Shown here: positions 35,964 to 48,382 of the stretch, one piece after another
Position numbering within the stretch: the first letter of the stretch is position 1
Layout of the letters: every line of letters begins with the position of its first letter
Source of the DNA: Pyxicephalus adspersus
Taxonomy: Eukaryota; Chordata; Amphibia; Anura; Pyxicephalidae
Reading direction: 5' to 3'
Length of the DNA stretch: 64,000 nt
NCBI RefSeq assembly: GCF_032062135.1
Contig: NC_092861.1
Location: 141,099,657-141,163,656, forward strand
Notes under the pieces: model-generated
The model's input: only the letters and a program-made list of their open reading frames with translations
Told to the model about the DNA's origin: nothing
Databases searched by the model: none
Made by a program: the position numbers and the translations under genes

Positions 35964-37727
35964 ATATTTCAACCTTTATTTTTTTCAACTCCTTTTCACT
36001 TTTTTTATTCCTTAAATTATCATTCCTAATTTCATATTTTTTTTCATTTAATCCCCATGAAAAAGCAGGTGCTTTGTATTTACCTTAATATTGTACTTGT
36101 GACCCACAGGTCTTTCTAAGACTTCCTCCCCCGTACTTTTATTTGTGATACTACTATGTCAAGGACTTATGTCACATATATGGAAACTTGGTGGGCATCT
36201 CTCCAATACTTATTGCCAACAATGTTGTCTCTGGTGACAGTCGTTTTGGAGTCACTCATATAACCACAGGGTTACTATGATACCAAATAGGGATCTGTTT
36301 ATAAAACAGAATCTTTATTCTTCCCGATCCATGTGATTCCTTGTTTTATAAACAATAGAGTCTTCGTTAAAAAATCGTATTGGTGGGTGTCCATTTTCTT
36401 TGGGCTTTCTTCATAGAGTAGAACATAAAATAACTTCTTATTGCCCCCATATGTCCATACACTTAACAAACCACACCAGCAATGCCTTTTGGATTTTGTA
36501 CAAAACAAGATTTATTTCCTATGTGCAAATCTATACACACTTGTACATATTCTCCATGCTTCTGACCAGCCGTGAAACCATTTTTAGTTGAAATAATACA
36601 CAAGCAGCTTTAGTGTATAAAATATTATATTACTATCATAAATAAAATTAAACTTTTTTTTATATTTTAAAGTTTAATATATTTACAAATTTTATTTGTG
36701 CTTGTTTAAAAATGCCAGCATGAAAATTGAACACATATGAATGTATTTACGTTAACGTTCGGAAAACAAGAGACTTAGCACGTGATCTGAGGCATTGGGG
36801 ACATTGACATGCATAGGGAAATCAACCAAGGTCTCATTTACAAATACGTCTGAAAGAAGCACCGTACATGTCTCCCTAGCAAGCAGCAGATTCCTTTTTC
36901 CTGCTTTTTGGTACAGACTTGAAAAGTAAAGGGAGAAGCTGATTGGTTGTTGTGGCTACAGATGCAGGCTCATGGTCAATGTTGCCTATAACAGCCAGTT
37001 CATGTCTTAACTGCAGTAAAAACTATATGCCAAAGGCAACAAGAGTTCTTTCTTCAAATGCTTTTCATTATGTGGCCAACAAATCGTTTAGACTTTTATT
37101 TTTTACCCCCCACCCATTGGGCTTATTCAGAAGCAAAGTTTTATTTTCCAAAAAATAACACCCAATGATTTTGGTAAGCCCCAACCCGATTGGCTGATAC
37201 AGATTACTGCACATTTTAAATCAACAGTCCCCTTTATAATACATTACTCAATAAGCCACCATGTGTAGAATTTTTATCATGTCCCAGACCAGAACGCACC
37301 TTGCCAGATGTAATGTGGTTTTCACAAAAACTGACACACAGAATACATTTAATGGATACCAGAAATGCCAAGATGCCATGTGGTTGTAACAGCCAAAAAG
37401 ACATATTACAGAGTGTAACAAGACCACATTGAAAAGCACATTCAGAACTACATCACCCATGCTTTATGTTTCCAATGTGATAGCTATTTCACAAAGTATT
37501 GTGTAGGAACTATTATCTGAAATACCAAATAGAATTCTAGCTTTCACAGGAGGGATTTTAGCATGATATCTGATTGGTTGTCAAATATAACTGTTCAATG
37601 TTATTTATACCTAATCAACTATTTTATTATGTATATGAGACACAAAATAGTTTAAATGTTTTTTTATATATCTATATTTGGTCAACTGCCAGGTTTTTAA
37701 GTGCCATATCTGTCCAATACATGTGTC

Positions 37728-37728
37728 G

Positions 37729-37791
<63 letters not shown>

Positions 37792-37827
37792 CCTCTATCT
37801 ATCTATCTATCTATCTATCTNNNNNNN

Positions 37828-37872
<45 letters not shown>
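37728..37872. repeat. CTAT tetranucleotide microsatellite with assembly gap
   Basis: A nearly perfect (CTAT)n array of about 145 bases, interrupted by seven N at 37821-37827 and a CCCT variant unit. The N run marks unresolved length, so the true array may be longer. Confidence 0.97.
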
Positions 37873-37874
<2 letters not shown>

Positions 37875-40800
37875 ATTATATAGCTCAAGGCAAGCTCTAT
37901 TAATCTATTGGAAATTGGAGCTCCTTATAAAATGGTTTACACCATTTGTATGACTGCATAATTTCTATGTCAAAATATCGAAAGTTAATAACTGGAAATA
38001 ACTGAGATTTGAGTGGAAAGTTAAACAGGGAACAGACAGGCATGTTTTATTTTTTTATTGAAATAAAGGCTTTGCTTTGCAATAAAGAATCAATCTGCTC
38101 ATTTATTTTATTTCCAGATTTAGCTTTGCTTTAATAAATTTAAAAACATTCTTAATAGTTTACATTTTTTTTACTTTCCAGGCAAAACTTCTCAAGAACT
38201 GTTCCTGCAATTTTTTGGCGTATTCAGTTGATTTTTGGAAATAGCACCTTTAACCTTTCCAATTGATTTTAATTATATTTTTCCATATGTTCCCTTAGGG
38301 GTTCATTGTAATCTAATTCAAGCACTTTGCCTATTGCCTGATTAAGACCTATCTATAGAAATAATCTCATAACCATCTACCCACTGGCTGTACTGCAGAT
38401 AAAATGTTCTGCAAAGGTAATTTTTTTATGTACACTATATGACATACATATACATAATATATTTTATGTAAACAATGTTCATAATAAGCAGCTCTTTGAT
38501 ATAAAGCAGTTTGTATTTAGTCCCTTATACAGAAAACCAAATCTCAGTACCACCATGTGTTTTATACAACAAAATGGAATTACTCCATCACAAATATCAA
38601 AAGATGGAATGAAAATTATATGAGTGTACCTGCTTTTAGTGTGCCATAATTTTCAAAGTATTTTGACAACTTTTTATTTTTATAAGGGCTACTTTTACTT
38701 CAGGCAGTGACCGTAAATAGTGAAGTGTTTTTTTGTGCAGCCAGTAGATGATTCACAGACTTGAATCCATCACTCACGAAGAATCTTAAGGCAAAATGCT
38801 GTTTTTTTTATTGCAAAAGTCTTTCTCCCGAGATGATTTAATGTTCGGTGTAAAAAATGGCACAATGCAAGAATTATAGCTGCCAACACATAACAATGGA
38901 TATAATTGGCGCTGCTGGGTATGTCTAAGACCTGTTATTTCATTTGCTTAGCAAAGAATTGAGAGTTAGATAAATCAATGCTTTCTTTTCTAGGGTATTA
39001 GAGGAACATTCCACTTTTTTGTCTCTTCTGTAGGGTAGAAGTGTCCCGGTTACAATGTTCCATATGGCCATTGTTCTGTCAAACACAGGCAGCACAATGT
39101 GTTTTACAGGTTCAAGTTTAATTTGCTAATAAGAACATCAAGATGACTATTTAGGGAATGAACATTTTATTTTTTTAAGGGAAGATGATTGTTTTGGGTC
39201 ACTTTGATTTTTATTTTATTTTTTTACTGTTTATCAGTTTTTAATATATATACATTATAGATTTAGATATGTGGCTCTCATGTCTGACTTTTTGTTGAGA
39301 CACATCTCACCATTATGTCTTGATAATGGTGAGCTGCAAGCAAATGAAACTCTGAAATGCTATAACCTTCTTCTCCTGTTTTAACTTTCAGTCAGTGCTA
39401 CCTTGCTACATCGAAACTCTAAACTACCCATACCTTGTCATTGAGCACCAAGACACTTTTCAATATATAAATTCAGTGACCACTACTTCTTTTTTGGATT
39501 ACTTTTAATACATGGTGCACCCATGGTTTGGGATTCACAGAGTACTGTGGGTGTTTTAAAGAGGGAGCACAGCAGGAGCTGCTTCATTTCAGGCCCCCCG
39601 TCTGTAAATTACTCTTCTGATGGTGAGACAGAAAGATGAGTACTTACTTTCTCAACTGAAATTGTTTTTATTCTGACTTTATTGTAAAGCCACCAGCAGA
39701 AGTATTTTATGTTTTTGGGTCTTCATAGTGTTTCTTTGGTCAGGTCAGTGTCTGCCTGATGAGAAGAACCCTGTGTGGCCCCAAACTGAAAGTTTTACAG
39801 TACAATCTGTCCATTCATTATGGCACCCTCATTACTGAACTTAGGTCACTAGTACTCTTGGGTGGGCAACTGGGATTTCCAGTTTATTTGTTTGACTGAC
39901 TTCTTCTGTACATTTTAGCTGAACCCCAGAAAATATAAAAGACCTAAATAAATTCTGCTCCATAATCATTATTAAATTTTAAATGTATGTTTTATATTTT
40001 AAATGCAAGAAGTGTATGTACCTGAATTTGATTTAGTATAGCCTATATGCAGAACCTAAAACTAGGAGGGGGTAAAGCAGTGCAAGGATCTAATCCAAAT
40101 GCATGGAATTGGTCAATACCTAAAAAACTAACTAAATTCGCTTAAATCAGGCACTGCATATGTCAAGTTGTTTTGGTTCAGTATTATAGCTTGTAACATA
40201 CATCTAATTATTATTAAGCAATATTTTAGGTCACAATTGCCTCTCTGATGCAAAGGAACCTTGAATATAAACCTGAAATACAATAAATATTGAAGCACCA
40301 AAGAAAACACATATCAATTCTAAAAAACAGTTTATTGTACTCTATTTTTATGGATTTGTTTCTTTGATGCTTCTGGTGTACTTCACAGTTTCTATAAAAT
40401 TAACCGGTAAGCCATATTAATCAATTAAAGCTTACATTTCTTCCTAAAAGATATCAAGAGCTTTTTCTTTTACTTAAATTTGCCAACTGGCAGCTCATTC
40501 TACTCCATCAACTGGCGTGAAATTGAGATGTCCACCATTGCCATAAAGCGTGCACAGGGCCTTCATTAAAAAAGCCTACAGCATGTGGACAGCCCTGGGA
40601 TAGGATACATGAAAACTAGTGGGAAATAATGCAAAATAAGACACAAATATGGTAAGAATTAAAATGAAGCCTACAAGACATCCATATAGGTGTTAAGATC
40701 AAGTGTTTTCAATATGCTATTTTTTGGCTATTACCATTGGACCTTTGTTCATTATTGGATCATGCCAAAGTAATTTGGAAAGAGTTCAGGTGTCAGTCTA

Positions 40801-43114
40801 TTTACACTCAGATGCACCCATACAATTGTATACTGTCCTCAAACACAACACCCAAACATCACACAAACAGGAACAAGGGATAACATTACAAACAAGATAT
40901 ATTCAAGTACTCTAGTTGTCATTTACATAGACAAATGCAAATGGGACATGAAAATCAAACACACGCTGCTTCAACAGCACAATAAATTTTTGTTTGGTAT
41001 CCGATAAAAAGCCATTTTGAGTCCCTGCATGAGAGACTCTATATTGCAATATTGGGCTGAACATGGACTTCAGTAAAATATCACCCTAGCTCAATGTCAC
41101 CATACATATATGTACACAAGCTATACAGGTATTTACAGTCTTTAATATAGATTTTATTCTTGAATAGTGCTGTAAGAAAATATTTTTCAGGCACAGTGAG
41201 TCCCTGCCCCATAGAGCTTACAATCTAATTTCTGGTGCCTGATGCACGTTAGTATAAAGTGACAAACATCATCAAGGGACTGATATGAGAATTTAACAAA
41301 CTGCCATTGCTTGACTGATTCCTCAGCCTTCCTCTGAAATCTCTGTCTTCTGCTTTTGGAATCAGATGCTATTTGGAGCTTGACAAATTTGCACAATTAT
41401 CAAAATTCTCCCAATTATTTTGGCACTGATCTTTCTAGTTGGCCATGAAGCACAGCCATTCCTAATATTAGGGAGAATAATTCAACTAATTGGTTCATAG
41501 ACCCAGTTGTCAAGTAATTGCATGCATCTGTTTCCAGAAAGAGTCATTAGAAGTAAAATAACTCTTTAACTTGCAGAAAGACTGAGTGTATTACCTTAAA
41601 AACAAAGAAAATCCAACTGAAAATGTTCATTTTAACATTTTTGTCCAGAAGGCTAGAGAAGGCCTTTCCCTGATCCACAGACATCAGTTCTGTGATTGCT
41701 CATCTCAATTTTTGTTGGATGTAAAAAAAGTAAGGAAAGAAAGAAGGTGGGAGAAAAAAAAGAATGAATATCTCTTCATGAATATGGTCATCTTGAGCTC
41801 TGGTCCCCATTTGCTTCCCATTTTTAAAAAAGAAGCTTTCGCTGGTAGATCTTTGGTATTTTTAATTTTTTTTCATATAAATTTCATCTGACACTAAAGA
41901 CGGACAAATACAAATTAAAAAAATGACAAAATAAAATAACAGATGTAGAAGACAAATAGTCACAAAAATAAACTCATGCCACTACTGTAAAAACTTAATG
42001 ATCGGATATTGTAGGAACCCAGGTGTGGCAGATGTTGGAAAGTTGCTCAAGATGGCATATCACGCAATACGAGATCCGCTAATGGAAAACGTTATTCTGG
42101 AAAGAGACGAAGAAAGAGTAAATGGTATTCTGGGGAGCAAAACCGTAGATGTCAGAGAAAAGCAATTTTGTTGATTGAGAGCCAACGGGTAAGGCTTGTC
42201 TTCCCCAGTAAAAGGAAACCACTTGCCAAAGACAATAAGGCTCAACGTTTGTTGTGTCATCCTTCACATCCCTGAAGCAGCAACGGACAGAGGAAACAAT
42301 ATATATATAGGGAGAACTTTCTTTTCCCCCGCTTATTGTCTTGCAATTTGTCACACTGTGTTGTCAGGTCAAATGTTTTATGTTGTGAATAATACCTTAC
42401 AGTACTAACTCCTATCATCTGTGCAAAACACGTCTAGCATCCCTGAAAGTAAATTCTCTAGAACTATATATTATTATTGGTATAGGTCTACAAAGTGGAT
42501 TTAGTTTTACAGTTCTTTTTATGTGTTTTATATACAATCACCAATCGGTTGGACTTCAAAGTGAAAAATAGCATTAAGAGCTTTTATGAGGTTTGGATGA
42601 TATATTAGCTATATATAGATCTATAATATATTTTTCATTTTTATAATGACAAATATAAACAGATTTCAAAGAGAAATTAAATAAGACATATACTGGGTTT
42701 ACATTAAATCTGGGAACATATGATATCAAAATATAAGTATCTGTTCAGAAAAAGTAAATTAAATGCATCATAAAAATATAGCCTGAATGTCACAATATAT
42801 TTTAATATAGTACCATTTTATCTGATATTTAGTCAGTAGGTGGAAGGGAAAATTGAATGTTTGAAGGTTATTAGAATGATCAGGCAACTCAAACCTAATA
42901 TTTTATGTACTGATGTATAGGGAAATCATCCACTCAATCACACTATCCTTATTTGTTTATGGGTATATGGGGAAGGCTATCCACACAAAAAGACTAGAAA
43001 ACATGGAGTCAACTTGTCTCTTGGTGTGATTCTGGTATGGTAAAGCATTCATAGTAAGAAAAACAAGACCATACTCATATAATCATCATATGGGCAAGGT
43101 CAGAAATCCCTATT

Positions 43115-43161
43115 TAATGTACAGCGCTGCGTAATATGTTGGCGCTATATAAATCCTGTTT

Positions 43162-43197
<36 letters not shown>
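43115..43197. repeat. Dispersed repeat tail ending in an AAT microsatellite
   Basis: TACAGCGCTGCGTAATATGT and TGGCGCTATATAAAT are followed by (AAT)n to 43197. This block with an AAT/ATT tail is a common dispersed sequence in amphibian DNA as I remember it; the parent element is not identifiable here. Confidence 0.75.
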
Positions 43198-43198
<1 letters not shown>

Positions 43199-44718
43199 GG
43201 TGTAAAGATGGCTGATGCTGTTGTAAGTATGTCACTGACCATAACCCCCGAAATATCTTCACCATCATGGTACAACTGGTGCAGCACAACCCATAGAAAC
43301 TGGGCTCATCTAGTCACATGTTGGCCCATTTTTGCCAAGTTACCAAGCACCGTTCATGGTGTTGTACAGGAATATCAATGTGCTTAATACCCCACCAGCC
43401 ATTGGGATACCAGCCTATTTGCCTGGTGGGCTTGGCTAATGATGTTAAAGGAAATTTATAGTGAGATACAATGGGGGCAACTATTGCTAACCTCTCCTTT
43501 AAAAAATAAAAAGTCTGTAGACGTCATGATGACATAAAGGCTTACCACACTCTACAATCTAAGTATTTCACTCCTTTAGATCCACAGTATGTAATGCAAG
43601 GGTCTGCAAGACTGAATGCAAATGCAATTGGTGCCTAGGTAGGTATTCATATTATATACATTTATTAGATCGAAAATTGATTCAGCATCAGTCAAAACAG
43701 TGCAGTCCAAAGGTTGGATGCACATCCTCAGGCCTATAACCACAAGACATGTCACCAATGTTTGAGAATAGAGGTTTACATATAAAAAATGGGTAATTAA
43801 TGCTACCCTTGCTGCCAGCCTAAGTGAATGGAATATAGCAAATACAAGACTGTTTTTGTGCTGTGACATTACCATCCAAAGAAATAGGGATGGAACTCAT
43901 CTTAGTGTCTGTGTGGTTGCTAAAGTTTAAGCCTCCATACACTAATCTTTAAAACTCTAAATCTGAATATTTAAAGCATAATTCTACCTGTAAGAAAATG
44001 TTGCATTGTAAAACAGAGGAAACTAGAGACTGTACCTATGGACTGAATTACTAACAACTCCTGGCATGCAACACAACATTCTGTAGACCGCGATGAACTA
44101 AACAGGCAACAAGTGTCTATGGTTCCCAGGCAGCAGCAAGCGAAAAAATAAATGTTTCCTAGGACCAATTGGACTTATTAATAGCTTGGGGAAGTAAAAG
44201 AGGGCAAAATAGGTAATGAATATTTACATATCACATTGGTAATGGAATTAGCTTAAAAAGGACAACTCCAGCATTGTTTTACAGAACAATAGATGAAACC
44301 AAAATAAGAGGTAATAAAATAGCCATAATACAGCTACCTTGCATATTGGAAGACTTATCACACAGCATGCAATGATGTGTACTCATTTACAGCATCAGCA
44401 TGATTTCATAAATATCTAGGTAGATAAATGGCTCCATAAATTGGGTTTACAAATGCAAATTAGTGTAAAAAAGAAAGTCATGCCTCCTGTGTGAAATGCA
44501 AAGGATATATTGTGGTAATGTCTTCCAGGCATGCCAGTAATGCTATTGCTGTCTATAGTTAATTCTTAGAGGTCAAAGTAGTTATTAAAAAACACTCTAA
44601 ACCTACTGGCCAAGCCAGGTACTAAGGTGCTTAGTGTTTTCATTTTTACATAAATGATGAATATATATGTAACAGAAGGGACTCTATAAAAGAAAGATTT
44701 TATAGTGATTATATATAT

Positions 44719-45794
44719 TTTATTTTTAACATGTATATAAACTTAAAACATGTTTTACTATTGCATACAGTTGGAAATGTTCAAGATCTCTGTTATATAG
44801 TTTTATTTTTGTATTTTTTGCTGTCTTTGTCCCATCCAAGAAGTTTCATTGACTTGTCCAGGAAATACAACTAGAAGCAAGTGTAGATTTCTCCAAAGCA
44901 AGGGGAAATCTCCCTATAGACAGCTGTCAACAGAACATATTTCACTACAGGAAGATTTCTATTTACCTGCTGTTCTTGTGACATTTTTTTTTTTTTTATC
45001 ATTTTCAGTTTGAGTTTGAGACAAAGGTCACAAAACAAATAGAAAAGGTTATATGTTCAGCAGGAACCCAGACAGCAATAATAACATGTAATATGTTCTA
45101 AAAGGTCCCACTCAATCCAAAATTCCAAAAAAAATCCAAAAAAAAAGTGTATTTGTATACACTTATTCAACTTTACTGTGCATTTTAACAATTTATGGAT
45201 CTAACTAAAAATGTGGCCTATATATTGTGACATTCAGTAAATGGTTTTGCAAGATCATTATAAAGGCAGCAGCTATGAAAGATGTCTGATACAGTCCTAC
45301 CATCTTGCCCATTACTCAAAGTGGACAAGAATAAAATCAGTTACATAAGGCATGCTCTTGGGAAGAGATATCATAAAAGGAACTTCCCAATATTCTGATA
45401 TAAAGGTGCAACAGCCCCCTCTCTTTTGCCTCTTCATTAAGCGCCAATGTCCCATGTTCTGACACAAATGACTTCCTTTATGCATTGGCTCTTCTCCTGC
45501 TCCGTCAAAGTGATATGTGCAAAATATCTTTGAGATAGAAACCACATAGAAACTGATATTTAGTAGAGACAGGATAAAACTGGACCAATCAAATGTTTTC
45601 TGCAGCCTACTTTCAGCTGCCATTGGAACATGCATTTGGAAACAGTTCTTTACTCCCCAGGAACATGCTGGTCATCTATATGTTGATAATACCCTAAAAC
45701 AAACTCAATTAGAACTTTAGGTTCTAGGCAACTTGGAAACTTTAAGAAAGGGGTATAACTTTTCTGTTGAATTTTTGATATTTCACAGGTAGTC
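44719..45794 (-). other. KCNH1: Probable start of the KCNH1 3' UTR
   Basis: Sequence directly after the KCNH1 stop on the minus strand. It is not recognised as repeat for most of its length. No AATAAA (TTTATT on the plus strand) occurs in the first kilobase; the nearest are at 44802-44807 and 44719-44724 (plus coordinates). KCNH1 transcripts in other vertebrates have long 3' UTRs, so the true end may lie further down. The boundary is a guess. Confidence 0.35.
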
Positions 45795-46634
45795 CTAGCT
45801 GGATCCAAATATGTCCCTCTCCGACTCTGGAGACTGGGGTCGTGATATTTCAAAGATCTCATGGGGTGACTGGGAGCATCTTCTCGAAGCTAATATCCTT
45901 AGAATCTCGGCAAGCTGTTTTTCAATATTGGTCATTTTTGAGTTCAAGGCTTTAATGTCTTCCTTTAACTCATGCTTTACCTCTAACACTGTAGCTTGGA
46001 TAGTCTGTTCTGGAATGGGATAAAAAGTGTGTTTAACCTCTGTCTGTACAGGACTTCGATCTTGGGGGCTTCTAGTCTCCCCAACACTGTCTAAGCGTAA
46101 GTCACTTTTTGTAATGCCACTGTCACATGAATCTGTCTTCTTTAAAGTAGCCTCCCCTGAGGGTTTAGTTCTGTCAGGCAGTATTTCCATAGACTCTGCC
46201 TTAGCCACCTTGTTCCAATCTTCCCCTTTCCCACATGCATCTCTAAACCTGGCCCACCCTTTCCTTTTCACTAACTCCCCAGCCACTTTAACTCCAGCCG
46301 TATCAGATACTGGAGCGTGTAGCTTGGCACGGTCTGATACTCCAGAAGTGGACGCTGCCTGGAATGATGTTGGCGTGGCAGGACTTTCTGTGACCGTAAC
46401 CAGGCTGGCTTTTATGGTGTTTCGCATGGAATGTTCCACCAGTATATTTCCTTTTTCAATGTCATTGGGATCTCTTCCTCTCTCTGCTGCAAGGCGGGCT
46501 TCTTTCTGCTGGCGGAATCTCTGGAAGAGTCGCCGGACTGGGTGGTCGGGTGGGAGTATCAATGGTGCTTCATTTTTGCTTTTCATCCATTCCTCTTCTT
46601 CTCTTTTCACATCACTGATCTTCCGGAACACTAT
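45795..46634 (-). CDS. KCNH1: Potassium voltage-gated channel EAG1, last coding exon (partial gene)
   Basis: KCNH1 is the pore-forming subunit of a slowly inactivating delayed-rectifier potassium channel in neuronal plasma membranes. The exon gives 279 residues beginning [15 protein letters not shown], which follows the cyclic-nucleotide-binding-homology domain in the known protein. Visible parts: a basic segment at exon residues 31-47 ([17 protein letters not shown]) in the C-terminal calmodulin-binding region; a Ser/Thr/Pro-rich linker including [15 protein letters not shown]; a conserved [18 protein letters not shown] block; a heptad-like coiled coil at about 214-248 ([27 protein letters not shown]) that serves as the tetramer assembly domain; and the terminal [16 protein letters not shown]. 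This tail is what I recall for KCNH1; HHAT as neighbour also argues against the paralogue KCNH5. Stop TAG is at 45797-45795. The frame is intact with no shift. The first codons ATA GTG are internal, not a start. The voltage sensor and pore exons lie outside the window. Confidence 0.97.
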   Translation of the reverse strand: MVFRKISDVKREEEEWMKSKNEAPLILPPDHPVRRLFQRFRQQKEARLAAERGRDPNDIEKGNILVEHSMRNTIKASLVTVTESPATPTSFQAASTSGVSDRAKLHAPVSDTAGVKVAGELVKRKGWARFRDACGKGEDWNKVAKAESMEILPDRTKPSGEATLKKTDSCDSGITKSDLRLDSVGETRSPQDRSPVQTEVKHTFYPIPEQTIQATVLEVKHELKEDIKALNSKMTNIEKQLAEILRILASRRCSQSPHEIFEISRPQSPESERDIFGSS

Positions 46635-46650
46635 CTGAAAAACAAAGTAT
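46635..46650 (-). promoter_or_regulatory. KCNH1: Splice acceptor of the last KCNH1 exon
   Basis: On the minus strand the exon is preceded by TATACTTTGTTTTTCAG, a good pyrimidine tract plus CAG. The exon then begins in phase 0 with ATA GTG TTC CGG (I V F R). A TGTCAGTGACTGATA stretch further upstream could hold the branch point. Confidence 0.88.
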
Positions 46651-46773
46651 ATCAGTCACTGACACATTTAATATTTGTTCTTTAAAATTTGTTTTTTTTT
46701 TGGTTTGAAGTAAGGAGTAGAGGATATATTAAGGCATATACACACAACAATGAATAGGAAAGCCCAAAGAAGT

Positions 46774-46905
46774 CTTTCTTAACCTGGGTCATGTGGAGCC
46801 CTGGAGTCCCTCTATAGTTTGCCAGAGGTTCCTGAAACAATAAGCAATTTATATCTCTCAGATATGGACTCATAGATAGGAGTGATCTTTTTAGCCATCG
46901 TTATA
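46774..46905. mobile_element. hAT-type MITE fragment (TTTCTCAACC family)
   Basis: TCTTTCTTAACCTGGGTC and CCAGAGGTTCCTGAAACAAT match the family's end and inner GGTTCCT...CAAT.AGCAATTT segment. It merges into the tandem array that follows. Confidence 0.6.
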
Positions 46906-46911
46906 AAAGGG

Positions 46912-47250
46912 CTTTTTTTTCCCACTTACCACCAATATAGGGGCATTTTTTCCACTGACCAACAGTGTAAGTGGTGTTCTTTCCAATAACTGTCAGTGTA
47001 ATAGACCTTTCTTTCTAGTGACAACCAGTGAAAAAGTGCCTTTTCCCCCCTGTAAACACCCTACACTATGCAGAGTGGCTGAGTAAAAATTAGGGTGGTC
47101 ATTCTTTTATAGTCCACCAATGTAGACAAGGTCCTTCTTTGCTCATCATCAATATAAGGGAGCTTTTGTTAATTGACCTTATATTTAAGGGTTCATATTA
47201 CTTCACTGACAACCAATGTAAAGGGATATCTCCTCACTGACCACTACAGT
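46912..47250. repeat. Degenerate minisatellite, about 31-bp unit, derived from a hAT MITE
   Basis: About ten units resembling TTCTTTCCACTGACCACCAATGTAAGGG follow one another at roughly 30-34-base spacing (near 46915, 46948, 46979, 47009, 47100, 47133, 47163, 47195, 47229). The unit matches the internal segment CATTCTTCCCACTGACCACC of the MITE copies at 52552 and 51012, so one inner segment of the MITE was amplified in tandem. Confidence 0.7.
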
Positions 47251-47359
47251 TTTGTCTGCAGTTCTGTTCTGGTCTTTATTTTTCTTTATTTGCACTATTA
47301 TTGAACATAATTTTGTTGTATAGAGCAAGCTTGGGTGTCAGACACTTTGATCAACTGTT

Positions 47360-47645
47360 GATCTTTACCTTTTTGTACATGGGAAACCCCTTGAAATAAC
47401 TGAACCCCAGCTTTAATTACTTTATACTGAGTATATATAATGCTCACAGTATACTTGTGTGGTGGTCAATAGGAAGAATACCTCCTACATTGCTGGCCAT
47501 TGGGAGAAATGTTACTCTTACAGATAGCCAAAAAGATAACTGGGGGCCATTAAAGCTAACCTGAGGGACTCAAATGGCTCGTAGTTCAATGAATCCCTAA
47601 CAACCCCTGGAGGAACCATAGGGTTCCACAGAACCCTGGTTTAGA
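47360..47645. mobile_element. hAT-type MITE (TTTCTCAACC family), further copy
   Basis: ACCCCTTGAAATAACTGAAC, GTGGTGGTCAATAGGAAGAA, TACAGATAGCCAAAAAGATA and CCTGGAGGAACC follow in family order. The ends are decayed. A further scrap is at about 47757-47825. Confidence 0.75.
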
Positions 47646-48364
47646 TACAATGCTTTAATCCATATTCCCCTGATTAATTTCCCTATGCCAAATAATTGTT
47701 TAAGCTAATGTACCCTGAACTGTAGTTTTAATAATTATTTAGTTTTAGTTCTTAGTCTTGGTTCCTTGAGACCTGAAAGTTATTTCAAGGGTTCCTCCAC
47801 ATTAAAAAGGATGAGAAAGGCTGCTCTTCTTCTTTCTGCACCAAAGTCTGCAGCATTAACATCTGGACTCTAGATCTGCATACTTTTTACAGGTCAGTGA
47901 CTCAGAAAGCATTGTAGTCTGAGGATTAGCATTGCAGCCTGATAACATTCATTTTCTGATGAAGAGGTTCATATTGGTTCTCAGTGGTTTCATTTTTTTA
48001 CACCTTCCTTTGTAAAGTTCAGACACAACAAGTATTCTGTTCCCTATTTATACCGGACATAAATATGAGTAGTCAGGGAAGCACACAGAGGCAAACCTTA
48101 GCAGATAGTGCTGAAGGTTTTATTTCCCATGATGCTAGGGAAAGGGTCATCCATGTTCACTATTAATGAGTTTGTTCTATTGTTAGATTACAATAGTGGA
48201 GCTATGTTTCCCACAAGGAAAATTTGTAAGATCAGACTCAGCAATAATGTTACAGTCCCAGTATTAGGCATTTTCATAGACTTTTCTTGGACACTTTTTC
48301 TTAGCAGAGTTTTTACTATATCATGATGTTAATGGAAAAAAAAAAGACGAAAAAACAATTGTCA

Positions 48365-48382
48365 AAAAAAAAAAAAAAAAAA
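48365..48382. repeat. Poly-A run
   Basis: Homopolymer A tract of about 18 bases. No processed gene copy is recognisable beside it. Confidence 0.9.

Larger units (their letters stand above)
10146..44718. other. Convergent HHAT-KCNH1 intergenic region, no genes recognised
   Basis: About 35 kb between two 3' ends. No open reading frame here resembles a host protein on either strand. Listed separately are MITEs, a dead Tc1 element, local duplications, inverted repeats and microsatellites. The stretches 12.75-14.7, 23.1-26.0, 36.0-37.7, 37.9-41.9 and 42.4-43.1 kb hold nothing I can name apart from AT-rich sequence and small repeat scraps. Parts of 10.4-10.6, 15.8-16.4 and 21.57-21.85 kb carry scraps of a dispersed repeat related to TAAAGCAGAACTAAA. 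A long TA-rich tract covers about 25.92-26.04 kb and an AT-rich quasi-palindrome covers about 32.0-32.06 kb. Confidence 0.75.

Noticed and set aside
37574..37953. Plus-strand frames reading repeated LSIY/YLSI peptides
   Set aside because: Translation of the CTAT microsatellite, crossing the N gap; not a protein.
45811..46685. Three overlapping plus-strand open frames (up to 203 codons) opposite the KCNH1 exon
   Set aside because: They are antisense shadows of a conserved coding exon; the minus strand matches KCNH1 residue by residue.
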